A stretch of 55,520 nt of DNA, taken from positions 1 through 55,520 of the forward strand of contig NZ_CGBP01000032.1 of the NCBI RefSeq assembly GCF_001053095.1, read 5' to 3'. Shown here piece by piece: positions 15,919 to 23,673 of this stretch (position 1 is its first letter; every line of letters starts with the position of its first letter). The translations under genes and the position numbers were made by a program. The notes under the pieces are model-generated. The model was not told the origin of the DNA. It made no database searches and worked only from the letters and a program-made list of their open reading frames with translations. Source of the stretch: Yersinia similis (GTDB lineage Bacteria; Pseudomonadota; Gammaproteobacteria; Enterobacterales; Enterobacteriaceae).

Positions 15919-16980
15919 CTAATTACTCTTGCTGGAACGTCTTTTGGGAGGCCTTTTGAGCCAAGGAGTTACATCTTCAGCAGAGAACTTAACACCCAAA
16001 TTCAACGATGTAGATGTGACCAACTCGGTGAGCCGAGTAGCCACGATTGAAGCATTTTTTTTGATATCTTCGAGAGCGCAGTAAGTTGAGAGGAGGATAT
16101 ATATTCCGGTTTCTTGGGCGAATGATGGCCGTAGTCTTTTCTTACTTTGTAAATCTGGCTTCTTAGCCCAACTGTTAACTGTGCTTTCTGAAAACCCTTC
16201 ATCCCATAACAGGTTAAAATCCGAAGTTATTTTTGTAATTATTGGTGTGTTATCACTGCGTTTTGGAGCGAGAATATGAATCATCAGACAAAGAGCGAAT
16301 TTGATTTTTGGAGTGGGATATTCTTTTAAGGAATTAACTATCCCCGACTCTTCTGTTGTAATTTCATTATCAATAACGTGGACACTGGCTTTTTTTAGTT
16401 CGGGGAGGTTGGTCTTGATATCGTCTTCTCTGATCATTAAAGATGATTTTTCAACATAGGTATTCTCAGAAAAAATAAGATAATCATACTCCTCGTGAGC
16501 ATGAACCATCACATCACCAAGAAATAGCTTCTTATACTCAAAAGACTCTTTATCAGTCAGTAAATATTTTCCACGGCTCAAATGGGCAACATTTGTTGGC
16601 TTGGCAAGCCAATAACCTCGGGCATTTCCCTGATACATGTATTCGTAGTATTTCCCCCGCTCAGGCATATTGCCACCACCAAACTCATATTGAGCCTTAA
16701 CTTTCAGATGCGCGCTTAACGGAGTTTCTGGTACAAACATCAATACATCGTTGTCTGGGCTAGCTTTGCTCTGATAGAAATCACGGCCATAAAGTATGTC
16801 ATGCATGACATGTTCATTTTCTTTAGCGGAAACACAGCGCTTGATCGTACATGGTCGGCTCTCATTACCGAAGTAAATGTAAAGAGGAAGCCGCCCTTCA
16901 AGCCACGCCTTAATGAATACATTAGCATCCACACCAAAGCGGGGGGCCATTTCCTCCAGAGTGTAAAAATCGTGCGCCAT
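15919..16980 (-). CDS. Island protein of unknown function with N-terminal HTH-like segment
   Basis: A 353-aa protein beginning MAHDFYTLEEMAPRFGVDAN, which resembles the helix-turn-helix start of MerR/AlpA-like regulators. A second DNA-binding-like stretch is possible near 265-290 (DFNLLWDEGFSESTVNSWAK). The C-terminus is basic (WLKRPPKRRSSKSN). The middle carries no motif I recognise. GGGGAAAG stands just before the ATG at 16980. It lies between the fic/integrase block and alpA, where P4-type islands often keep regulators. Function unknown. Confidence 0.6.
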   Translation of the reverse strand: MAHDFYTLEEMAPRFGVDANVFIKAWLEGRLPLYIYFGNESRPCTIKRCVSAKENEHVMHDILYGRDFYQSKASPDNDVLMFVPETPLSAHLKVKAQYEFGGGNMPERGKYYEYMYQGNARGYWLAKPTNVAHLSRGKYLLTDKESFEYKKLFLGDVMVHAHEEYDYLIFSENTYVEKSSLMIREDDIKTNLPELKKASVHVIDNEITTEESGIVNSLKEYPTPKIKFALCLMIHILAPKRSDNTPIITKITSDFNLLWDEGFSESTVNSWAKKPDLQSKKRLRPSFAQETGIYILLSTYCALEDIKKNASIVATRLTELVTSTSLNLGVKFSAEDVTPWLKRPPKRRSSKSN

Positions 16981-17197
16981 ATCTTTCCCCTAAATCCATA
17001 ACAGAGTAATGAGTGCGCATATTTTACACGTAACTTAATAATTCATCAGTACTTTTAGCAAGGACTGGAAATCGTGGCGCATCTGATTAATCCCCTAGGA
17101 AACCCAAGTTCCCCTTGGTAAACGATTAGCAGATAACAGCCTTGCCAGTCCCCCCTATCCAAACTAGAATCAAGACTGAAACAACGAGGCTTTCCAC

Positions 17198-17356
17198 ATG
17201 ACACAAAAAATAGCACATAGCCAGATCACTAAAACTCAAATCTACCGTGCCGTCGCCAGCTCGACCGCTATCGAAACAGGTGTTTCTGTGCAAAAAATTG
17301 AGCAGCAACTCAAACAAAATCTGGCACAGGCGAAAGCCGTTGGTCTCGCCCGTTAA
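17198..17356 (+). CDS. Small ORF facing fic, candidate Fic antitoxin (VbhA-like)
   Basis: A 52-codon frame, MTQKIAHSQITKTQIYRAV then ASSTAIETGVSVQKIEQQL and KQNLAQAKAVGLAR. The segment SSTAIETG resembles the class I Fic inhibitor motif [S/T]xxxE[G/N], with T in place of G/N, followed by a helix as in VbhA-type antitoxins. ACGAGG-like bases lie about 10 nt upstream of the ATG. It converges on fic and the two stop codons share the bases TTAA. Class I antitoxin genes usually precede fic in the same direction, so the orientation is unusual. Both the coding status and the role are inference. Confidence 0.5.
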   Translation: MTQKIAHSQITKTQIYRAVASSTAIETGVSVQKIEQQLKQNLAQAKAVGLAR

Positions 17357-17967
17357 TCTGGCAAGATGTCGCTCACCAGTTGCATCATGGGGCTATAGTT
17401 CCCCGATACGCCAGCCTGAATTGCCTTAAAGTAAAACGCTTTGTGCTCATCCCATAAGCTGTAATCCAGCAAGCTCTTTCCCGCCTGAACAGCCAATACA
17501 TCGCAAAGCAGCCGCGACAGACGCCCGTTACCTTCCCTGAATGGGTGGATCAAAATAAATTCCACATGAGATTCAGCCAGATATCTAATCAGCTCAGGGC
17601 GAAGTAAAGACTTCAACTCCCTAGTCCGAGAAAGAAATTGTTTCTCAAAACCATCGATGAGAAGCAGAATCCTATCGGCAGCAGCAAACTGAAAACCATC
17701 CTTAGTCAGGTTAGCGTTACGCAACCTCCCTGCCCAATCGTACACATTCCCCAACCATTGGCGATGCCACCTACTGATGTGCTCAAAAGCCAGCGCTTCA
17801 GGAGGCTGGCCCTCAATAAATAGCTGCTCATACAGCATCAGCAGCAAGCCCGACTCCAGCGCCTCCATCTCATGCTCATCGATAATCCCCAGCTTATTAG
17901 CCAGCACCAAGTCTCCAGAGCCCGGCTGATACCGCTCTTCTGCTGAATTTAGCTCATATTTTGACAA
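17353..17967 (-). CDS. Fic-domain AMP-transferase (Fic/DOC family)
   Basis: A 204-aa protein with the complete Fic motif HPFREGNGRLSR, catalytic His at about residue 141. VYDWAGRLRN (about residues 75-84) is the usual upstream Fic block. Family members transfer AMP from ATP to hydroxyl groups of target proteins (gyrase and topo IV for several bacterial toxins). No inhibitory helix motif is seen in Fic itself, so a separate antitoxin is expected. I place the start at the TTG at 17967, with GGAGG 7-8 nt upstream, itself inside the last codons of the integrase; the TTG at 17985 would lack this site. The gene begins 4 nt after the integrase stop, so it is co-transcribed with int. Confidence 0.88.
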   Translation of the reverse strand: MSKYELNSAEERYQPGSGDLVLANKLGIIDEHEMEALESGLLLMLYEQLFIEGQPPEALAFEHISRWHRQWLGNVYDWAGRLRNANLTKDGFQFAAADRILLLIDGFEKQFLSRTRELKSLLRPELIRYLAESHVEFILIHPFREGNGRLSRLLCDVLAVQAGKSLLDYSLWDEHKAFYFKAIQAGVSGNYSPMMQLVSDILPD

Positions 17968-17971
17968 GCCC

Positions 17972-19288
17972 TTACCTCCGCCCAAACAAGTTCACAACGT
18001 TGTTTTCCTGCTGCCGCTGATAGTTGTTGACCCGATCTTCCCAGATCTCAAGCGCCCTGCGCTTTTCAGTCAGGTAATCATAACGGTCATAGTGTTTCGA
18101 GCTTACGTCATTTAAAGCGTGATTCTGAATACGATCACGGATCTCTTTACTGATCCCCGCCTCCCCCATCAGAGTCTTACAGGTCCGACGTAAATCTCGC
18201 GCCGTGAAAACTTTAAACTCAGGATTAAAGGCCCGGAAATACATAATGGAACGCGCCAGGCTATCAGTGCGTACCGGTCGCTCACCGTTGGTCGAGAGCG
18301 GGAAAATATAAGGACTGTTACTTTCCTTAGTCAGCTCTTTCACTGAGGCTAATTCCTGTAGCGCCGATTCAGTCAGCGGGATCAGATGCTCACGCTTGTT
18401 TTTCGAGACATCCGCTATTACCAGCAGTGTCTTTTGTTGCCAATCAATAGCACTCCATTGGCTGGCAATCATTTCAAACGGACGCTGCCCGCCAACGTAA
18501 GTACAGAAACGAATTAAGTGTTGCATCAAGGGACCCACGCCAGTCGCCTCGGAGAAATGTTCCATGACAAAACGAAGCTCTTCCAACGTTAACCATGTAT
18601 CACCCACTTTTTCCGCCGAAGACTGCTTCGGTATGGCCGATACCGGGTTAACTTCAAGACCGAACGTAATACCCACGCTGGTATTCATGGGATCGTTATC
18701 AGCTTTCAGACCGTAGTTGAATGCCGCCATCAGATACGAGCGAATCCGGTTTGCATGGACCACAGCATCACGCTGGATAATGCCTGAGAGAATGTGTTTG
18801 ATCTGCAACGGAGTGACATCCTTCGCTTTGGTCTCACGAGGAATAACCGAGTAACACTCCTTTTCAAGACGTTTCAGCACATCGGCCCAAGTCCGTTTGT
18901 TGTCGAGCTTCATCTTATTAACGTACCCATGCACCAGTTCTTCAAACGATCCCTGGGAACGATGGAGCTGCATGATGTGTTGCTCGGCCAGACGTTGCTG
19001 CTCAAGTTCTTGCTGAGGATCTTTTCCTTCAATAAGCCAGGCACCGTATTTTTTCGCCAGCTCATTGGCTGTTACCAGTTTCATTTCAGGCCAGATGCCC
19101 AACTGGATGAATCGCTCTTTCTTCCCTTTCTCAACGTAGTAGCGAAAGTAAAACACCTTGCTGCTGGAAGGTTGTACCTTCACGCCGAGCCTGCCGGTGC
19201 CACGTTGAGCGCTGTTACTCCACTCGTAATACGCAGTGTTCTTGGTTTTCAATCCACGTATAGCGGTCTCGGTAAGATTCGTGGCCAT
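17972..19288 (-). CDS. int: P4-type tyrosine recombinase (integrase)
   Basis: A 438-aa site-specific recombinase. The N-terminal DUF4102/arm-binding domain (about 1-90: LTETAIRGLKTKNTAYYEWS, FYFRYYVEKGKKERFIQLG) is followed by the core-binding and catalytic domains. Catalytic residues visible: Arg in GGQRPFEMI, the ARDLRRT box (in place of HxxR), His in IQNHALND and the nucleophile Tyr in SKHYDRYDYL. It begins about 200 bases from the tRNA-Ile att copy and reads away from it, the normal place for an island integrase. It probably catalyses insertion into the 3' end of the tRNA gene. Confidence 0.93.
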   Translation of the reverse strand: MATNLTETAIRGLKTKNTAYYEWSNSAQRGTGRLGVKVQPSSSKVFYFRYYVEKGKKERFIQLGIWPEMKLVTANELAKKYGAWLIEGKDPQQELEQQRLAEQHIMQLHRSQGSFEELVHGYVNKMKLDNKRTWADVLKRLEKECYSVIPRETKAKDVTPLQIKHILSGIIQRDAVVHANRIRSYLMAAFNYGLKADNDPMNTSVGITFGLEVNPVSAIPKQSSAEKVGDTWLTLEELRFVMEHFSEATGVGPLMQHLIRFCTYVGGQRPFEMIASQWSAIDWQQKTLLVIADVSKNKREHLIPLTESALQELASVKELTKESNSPYIFPLSTNGERPVRTDSLARSIMYFRAFNPEFKVFTARDLRRTCKTLMGEAGISKEIRDRIQNHALNDVSSKHYDRYDYLTEKRRALEIWEDRVNNYQRQQENNVVNLFGRR

Positions 19289-19312
19289 GGGTCTACCTTT
19301 CTAAGGATGGGC

Positions 19313-19361
19313 GTTACCTGACCCGATGCCTATTTCGGGTCAGGTAACGGGTCAGGTAAGG
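19313..19361. repeat. Three GGTCAGGTAA repeats upstream of int (arm-site or operator candidates)
   Basis: gttacctgacccg at 19313-19325 is a perfect inverted copy of cgggtcaggtaac at 19336-19348, and a third copy, gggtcaggtaagg, follows directly at 19349-19361. The cluster is 25-75 nt upstream of the int start, between int and the att copy. It could bind the integrase arm domain or an excisionase, or regulate the int promoter. The rest of 19289-19485 has no gene. Confidence 0.7.
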
Positions 19362-19485
19362 ATAATACAATGAGGATATCAGGCAACCAAACAGAAACAA
19401 CATTAACATCATAACTAATTGATTATAGACAATTAAAAATACAAACCGAGACAATGACGAACAATTGAAAACATGCCGATTTTAT

Positions 19486-19532
19486 GACTCATAATCGCTT
19501 GGTCACTGGTTCAAGTCCAGTAGGGGCCACCA
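19486..19532 (+). other. att site: 3' 47 nt of tRNA-Ile(CAU)
   Basis: The bases gactCATaatcgcttggtc, then actggttcaagtccagt and aggggccacca match the anticodon loop (CAT), T-arm and acceptor end of the minor tRNA-Ile2 (ileX/ileY type, lysidine-modified CAU). The 5' half (acceptor ggcccct, D-arm) is absent: upstream bases do not match, so this is not a working tRNA gene but a crossover duplicate. The intact gene is expected at the far end of the island or of the flanking prophage, outside the window. Confidence 0.88.
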
Positions 19533-19560
19533 AATTTTAGCTTTAAAATCATATGATTAA

Positions 19561-19586
19561 GCCACTTTTAACGAAGTGGCTTTTTT
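19561..19586 (+). terminator. tRNA-type rho-independent terminator
   Basis: gccactt pairs with aagtggc around ttaacg-like loop bases, followed by TTTTTT. It stands 28 nt after the CCA of the tRNA copy, where a tRNA terminator belongs. Confidence 0.8.
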
Positions 19587-19672
19587 GTTTCTGAAAGCTA
19601 TTGGCAGCAAAATGGCAGCAGAGATTTAAAATAGCATGGTGATAACATTTTAGTATTCGGCTAATTAGGGCG

Positions 19673-19697
19673 AAAAAAAACCCGCTTGCGCAGGCTT
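19673..19697 (-). terminator. Terminator after the ogr remnant
   Basis: On the minus strand GCCTGC-GCAA-GCGGG forms a compact hairpin followed by eight T residues. It lies about 30 nt beyond the end of the ogr remnant and is the expected end of the P2-type late operon. Confidence 0.75.
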
Positions 19698-19727
19698 CGT
19701 TTAAATCCACAACACTCTTTGATTGGT

Positions 19728-19909
19728 TCAACTTGGATGTGGTGGAGCTGGTTTGGTTTCCCCCGGCGATACAATGATCCGGTCTACTGTTTCGTGCGTG
19801 GCGAAAGTACAACTGCAATTTATTGGTGATAACGTTCTTTCGTTTGTTCACTCAGGTAACGGCTAGACCGAGCATGTGCAGCGGTCTTACAAAGCGGGCA
19901 ATGCATCAT
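19728..19909 (-). pseudogene. ogr: ogr/delta-type late-gene activator, broken by a small deletion
   Basis: The frame from the ATG at 19909 reads MMHCPLCKTAAHARSSRYL then SEQTKERYHQ and hits a stop. A second frame continues INCSCTFATHETVDRIIVS then PGETKPAPPHPS to the stop at 19728. Together they are a P2 Ogr/Delta zinc-finger activator (first Cys pair CPLC, second NCSC region), which switches on P2 late promoters. The part expected between YHQ and INCSC, including the third zinc ligand, is missing and the frame is shifted, so the gene is dead. Its place next to the att copy is the P2 order (D-ogr-attP). Confidence 0.85.
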
Positions 19910-20015
19910 ACTCGAATCCCCTCCTCTCTCTGCTTATCCAAGTATGATAATACCGTAAACGCATGCAAATTAGCCTTAAGTGAATAAAGTTAGAATGAGA
20001 ACACTTATTGTGAAC

Positions 20016-20111
20016 TCACTCGGCCTCATAAGTGACATCAGACAGCAACACTTCGAGAGATAATTGAGTGGTGTAGCCGCTGTTGCTCAGGCTGTGCGCT
20101 ACCTTGCTGAT
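20016..20111 (-). pseudogene. 3' remnant of P2 gene D (late control/tail protein)
   Basis: In the frame one base off the tube-protein frame, 20111-20016 reads ISKVAHSLSNSGYTTQLSL then EVLLSDVTYEAE and a stop, which fits the C-terminal end of P2-type gpD from memory. It is fused directly to the truncated FII gene, so E, E', T, U and most of D have been lost. It ends just before ogr, as in P2. Confidence 0.6.
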
Positions 20112-20562
20112 TAACCACGTCAATCTCCATCACGACTTTGCCATCAATGGTCAGCTTGTAATAAGTGCATTGTGTGGACACCTTGGTTTCAGTGTCTTCC
20201 CCTTGCTTGGACTCACCGCCATCAATCTCTTTATGGCGGCCACGGATCTCGACCTCTACCGCTGTGACTTCGCCAGTATCGTCACGCTGGTAAGCGCCAG
20301 AAAAACGCAACGGAACCGCGTCAACTTTGGGTGCGCCCCATTGCTGCAACACAAACTCGTCAAGGCCACCCATTGCCCACTCCATCGCCAGCGCGTCATC
20401 ATCCAGCCCCAAATCAATCGGCGCTGCGCCATTCATCCCGCCGCCCCGGTAGTTCTCCAGTTTGCGGGTCAGTTTCGGCAGGGTGATGGAGGAGACGATC
20501 CCAATATAATCCCGACCATCGTTAAACAGGTTCATCAGTTTCAGCTTACGTGGCAGTGCCAT
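20038..20562 (-). pseudogene. P2-type tail tube protein FII with foreign 3' end
   Basis: A 174-codon frame. Residues 1 to about 152 match P2 gpFII closely (MALPRKLKLMNLFNDG, TLPKLTRKLENYRGGGMNG, APIDLGLDDD, YYKLTIDGKVVMEIDVVNQ). The last 20 or so residues (GSAQPEQQRLHHSIISRS) do not; they are gene D sequence read out of frame. The tube protein forms the inner tail tube of contractile phages. With its own end missing and most neighbours gone, it is presumably non-functional, though the frame is open. Confidence 0.85.
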
Positions 20563-20575
20563 AGTTCAGGTTTCC

Positions 20576-21371
20576 TTAGCTGTTGACGGCAGCGGCAAAG
20601 TTCACCAGATATTTATCGGTGATACGCTGGCGAAGAGTTAAATCTTCCAGTGGTGGCACTGGGGTGTAGTCGTAATCAATAAACAGTTTGCCCGCTTTTA
20701 GGGTGTCTTTATCGTTGGCGCTGTCGTCATACCAGCAAGTACCGTCAATAATCAGCCCGGCGGATTTCATTTCGCGGAACTTGGCGTTGATGCTGCCAAT
20801 CATGTCTTTAACCAGTGTCGGGTGCATCGGGCGGTCAATCGCCCACAATTGTGCCTCGGCCATGGTGTCAGCCAGAATTTGTGCGGTGCGGGTGTAGTTC
20901 TCAAAAGCGAACAGTGGATCATCGGAGCAGGTGCGCGCTCCCCAAAACTTGAAACCGTCTTTGCGCACAAGGGTGGTTACACAGGCTTGGTTGAGCAGGT
21001 CGGCGTCAGTGCCAACGGTCTGTAAATCCCTGTAGACGCTGGCAGAGATACCGGTCACGCCATTCACGCCGACGTTAGACAGGGTTTTATGCCATCCCGT
21101 CTCTTGGTCAATCTTCGCGAACGACAATGGTGACCGGGCGGGCCTGCTCCGCAATCGCCAGCAATGACGCGGCCAGGGTACCTTTTTTACCGGCTTTACC
21201 GGCGGCGGCCAGTACGTTGGTAATCAGTACCGGGGTGTTAAGGGGAAATGTTGCCGCGTCGGCATCATCGCTGGTACAGACCATGCCGATAATGGCGGTG
21301 GAAACAGTGGAAATAACGCGAGTACCGTCGTTGATTTCGATGACGCGCGCGCCGTGATGATAATCACTCAT
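20576..21371 (-). pseudogene. P2-type tail sheath protein FI, internally deleted and frameshifted
   Basis: The frame from 21371 gives [19 protein letters not shown] and on to PVTIVVRED, the N-terminal 87 residues of a P2 gpFI sheath protein. The overlapping frame ending at 20576 gives [19 protein letters not shown] and on to [18 protein letters not shown], the C-terminal half. About 130 codons of the usual roughly 396 are missing at the junction, near 21112-21122, and the reading frame is lost. Both halves are otherwise well preserved, suggesting a fairly recent event. Confidence 0.88.
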
Positions 21372-21535
21372 GGATTAACTCTCTGTTGGTTGAGGGTAGA
21401 GAGTATGGTGACGGCAATTTGTGCGGGTGGCGATTGATGAAGGTTGGGTGGCGAATGGCACAACGAGAAAACTATAAAACGGGTAACCACTTTACGCGAT
21501 ATAGAGTGGTTACCATTAACAGGAAAGTGATTTTT

Positions 21536-21814
21536 CTATCCCGCGTGTGACGTTTTTTTTCGTGTTCTGAACTTATAAAATCCCTTCATAATAAACACAT
21601 AAGCTAGCGATGCGACAATAATATCGAGAACCAGCATTGCCGGGAAATAGATATCTTCGGGGTTACTGAACCCCAAAAACTCTGAGATACTGAACCAGTG
21701 CTGTAACTGGCTCTCAGGCATCGGATAGGGGTAACTATGGATATACTTAACCGCCAGTATAAACAGGCCGATAAAAAATAGTACCTTCAATAACCTACGG
21801 ACAAGTGTTGCCAT
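21536..21814 (-). CDS. Small membrane protein, candidate immunity partner of the DUF2778 protein
   Basis: A 92-aa protein with two hydrophobic segments, about residues 9-24 (LKVLFFIGLFILAVKY) and 58-77 (YFPAMLVLDIIVASLAYVFI), and a basic tail (KFRTRKKTSHAG), giving two transmembrane helices with about 33 residues between them. Its start lies inside the end of the DUF2778 gene (20-nt overlap), so the two are translated together. The pairing with a putative peptidoglycan toxin suggests immunity or secretion; I recognise no family. The 21372-21535 gap before the sheath gene has no gene. Confidence 0.65.
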   Translation of the reverse strand: MATLVRRLLKVLFFIGLFILAVKYIHSYPYPMPESQLQHWFSISEFLGFSNPEDIYFPAMLVLDIIVASLAYVFIMKGFYKFRTRKKTSHAG

Positions 21815-22313
21815 ACGTCACCACCTCAATACCCCCATAGGCCATCAATTTAGTTCCATTAACTGCAATGGTTTGTGTGTGGAGTAGGGCTTGGCGCAGC
21901 ACCTGAAAATCGGCAGCATGTTGTAACGTGATACACCCCATAGAAACCCCCATCGGGCCGATGGGGTGCAATCTGAAATTTCCACGTTCAACATTATTGA
22001 TCCAAGTGTAATCGTCAATTTTCCCATCATCACGGTACAAGCCAAACCATTCATTATGGTCAGTCGGCGCATGGGTAAACTTGGTGGGGAAATCTTTCAT
22101 TGCGATATTAATGCGGGTTTTAACTCCGTCTTTAGGGCGCTCAACAATCCAGTAGCGCCCCTCGGGTAATGGCCCGTTATCAGGGACCATGGTACAGCCG
22201 CCTCTGTTGCGGTATGCCTTATTGCCAGAAAAGGCCATAAAGGTACCAACACCAAAAATACTCAAAGGGGAATAGTGAGCATTGTTAACAACAAACTTTC
22301 CTTGTAATGCCAT
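21795..22313 (-). CDS. DUF2778 (Tlde1-like) L,D-transpeptidase-fold protein, putative peptidoglycan toxin
   Basis: A 172-aa protein without a signal peptide. It has the DUF2778 layout: FSGNKAYRNRGGCTMVPDNG near residues 29-48, PLPEGRYWIVERP, then a catalytic-looking motif FRLHPIGPMGVSMGCITL near 115-133 (His ... Ser-x-Gly-Cys, as in L,D-transpeptidase relatives). Tlde1 proteins of this family are type VI secretion effectors that cut or alter peptidoglycan crosslinks. Here the gene sits upstream of the sheath gene, at the P2 Z/fun moron position, with a small membrane protein overlapping its end. It could equally act as a phage-encoded lysis or exclusion factor. The gene is intact in an otherwise ruined prophage. 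Confidence 0.7.
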   Translation of the reverse strand: MALQGKFVVNNAHYSPLSIFGVGTFMAFSGNKAYRNRGGCTMVPDNGPLPEGRYWIVERPKDGVKTRINIAMKDFPTKFTHAPTDHNEWFGLYRDDGKIDDYTWINNVERGNFRLHPIGPMGVSMGCITLQHAADFQVLRQALLHTQTIAVNGTKLMAYGGIEVVTYGNTCP

Positions 22314-22903
22314 AGTGTCCCATATTTTTATTTAATACTGTCTTGCGTCTATTGCATTGTAAAGCAAATCACATACCCAAGTAAGTAACGAAACAACCAA
22401 AACATAATTTATCGTTTTCTTAAGATATATATATATATCGCGCGTGAGCAATGCTTTATTCGTTCAGTTTGGTTTATTGAAAGTCTATATTTTACTTTTT
22501 CCACACCACAGAATAATTGAGATATTTCTTGATATTAATTAACACGTATTTTCGGATATTTCTCTTTTAACCTTTTTAGCGTCAATCAGTATTTCAAAGT
22601 ATTTTAATCCGTATAATTACATAAACTGAATAAACCCACGTTAAAAATAATCAAATAGAAAAGAGGGGGCGATTCACCTGAACGCACCCATTATGCCTCT
22701 AACCGTTTGTATCTTAACTCCTGTGGTGATTAGCTATCGCTACACTGAAACATCAAAACGCCGCTAAGGGAAAACCTTGAGTCGTAGAGAAAACCCTCTG
22801 TTTCACCTTTCACGCCTGCATAAATATTGAACGGTTACCAAGAGCTATGACGCTGAATAAACAAGCAAAACAGGCGTGATGGTTTCTGTGAAAGGAGGTA
22901 AAC
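22314..22903. other. AT-rich intergenic stretch without genes
   Basis: About 590 bases with no supportable ORF. It includes a run of alternating TA (tatatatatat near 22425-22435) and, at the right end, an imperfect inverted pair tttcacgcctg (about 22814) and caggcgtgatggtttctgtgaaagg (about 22871), which may be subterminal sequence of the IS110-type element that follows. Confidence 0.4.
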
Positions 22904-23020
22904 CATGTATCACGTTGGGATTGATGTCAGTAAGGCAAAGCTGGATATTTGGAGGTTATTGACAAAGTGCCTGCAACGGAGAGAACAGGCAGATCGTAAA
23001 GACGCCGGCTTCCCTGTATA
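22904..23020 (+). mobile_element. IS110-family transposase, 5' fragment only
   Basis: After a strong AAAGGAGG the frame starts MYHVGIDVSKAKLDIWRL, the typical N-terminal RuvC-like DEDD start of IS110/IS1111 transposases, then departs from the family and stops after 38 codons. Full-length enzymes have roughly 300-400 residues. The breakpoint is near 22955. The rest of the element is not seen. Confidence 0.75.
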
Positions 23021-23046
23021 AAAATAGCCTTCCCTGGGGGCTCGAG

Positions 23047-23066
23047 CCGCGCCCTCCCTGGCGCGG
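23047..23066. repeat. GC-rich palindrome (REP-like candidate)
   Basis: CCGCGCC and GGCGCGG form a perfect 7-bp stem around ctccct. The flanking text (ccttccctgggggctcgag, then gacgctttactcctctgcc) looks like a dispersed intergenic element, but its family is not identified. 23067-23469 has no gene I can support. Confidence 0.35.
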
Positions 23067-23469
23067 ACGCTTTACTCCTCTGCCTATCCTCACCGTTCAA
23101 GATCAAGTCATCGGGGTTTGTCAGCAGTCTGAGGAGCAACGCTCCTTATATTTCCAGAATGATCTACCGTCTCATACCATGTTCTTGTCTGACCTGACTT
23201 AAGTTCCCATTCGCTGTTCATATTCCCCAGCCACTGGCGGGCCACTCGTGGGTCCTATCAAAAGCCAGCGTATTCGGGCAAACAATAAAAACACGGCGAT
23301 TGGCATTATCAGGTCAGGAGAGGAGTTCTGTCCGGGTTAACTTTTGTCATAAAAATAAGTTGTTACGAAAGAATTTGTTCTATGCTCAAGAGTGTAGCCG
23401 CAGGGAGGTCACGGTGATACTGAAGTTTGTCCCTTCTCTGGCCCAAGAAATCCTTACCCCAATAAATAG

Positions 23470-23601
23470 GGTGTCGTGGAAAATAACACACTGGCTGACC
23501 TGACTCTGCTAGCCGGTAATCCTCTGGATGATATCCAACTCGTTGCCCAACCAGAGAAAGCATTTCGGTTAATCATGAATCAAAAACATTCTGTGAAGTG
23601 A
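23470..23601 (+). pseudogene. C-terminal remnant of an amidohydrolase-family enzyme
   Basis: The frame ending at the TGA at 23599-23601 reads VVENNTLADLTLLAGNPLD then DIQLVAQPEKAFRLIMNQK and HSVK. This is the end of a metal-dependent amidohydrolase (imidazolonepropionase-like pattern GxIxxGxxADLxxxxGNPLxDI). No upstream part or start is present, so it is a fragment, probably truncated when the prophage or IS inserted or was lost. It ends 72 bases before ytcA. Confidence 0.6.
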
Positions 23602-23673
23602 TCAGTAGCGGTTGGCTTATGATGATAAACCCGGCTTTCTGGTAGGGTTTAGCGCGTTAATTGAGGCTGTTCA

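Noticed and set aside
19486-19532. Functional tRNA-Ile gene
   Set aside because: The 5' half of the tRNA is absent, so only an att-site duplicate is present.
19549-19851. 100-codon minus-strand frame
   Set aside because: It is an out-of-frame reading of the ogr remnant and the following terminator; the ogr text is in the other two frames.
23300-23503. 67-codon plus-strand frame upstream of ytcA
   Set aside because: No ribosome binding site or recognisable family, and it overlaps the amidohydrolase remnant in another frame.
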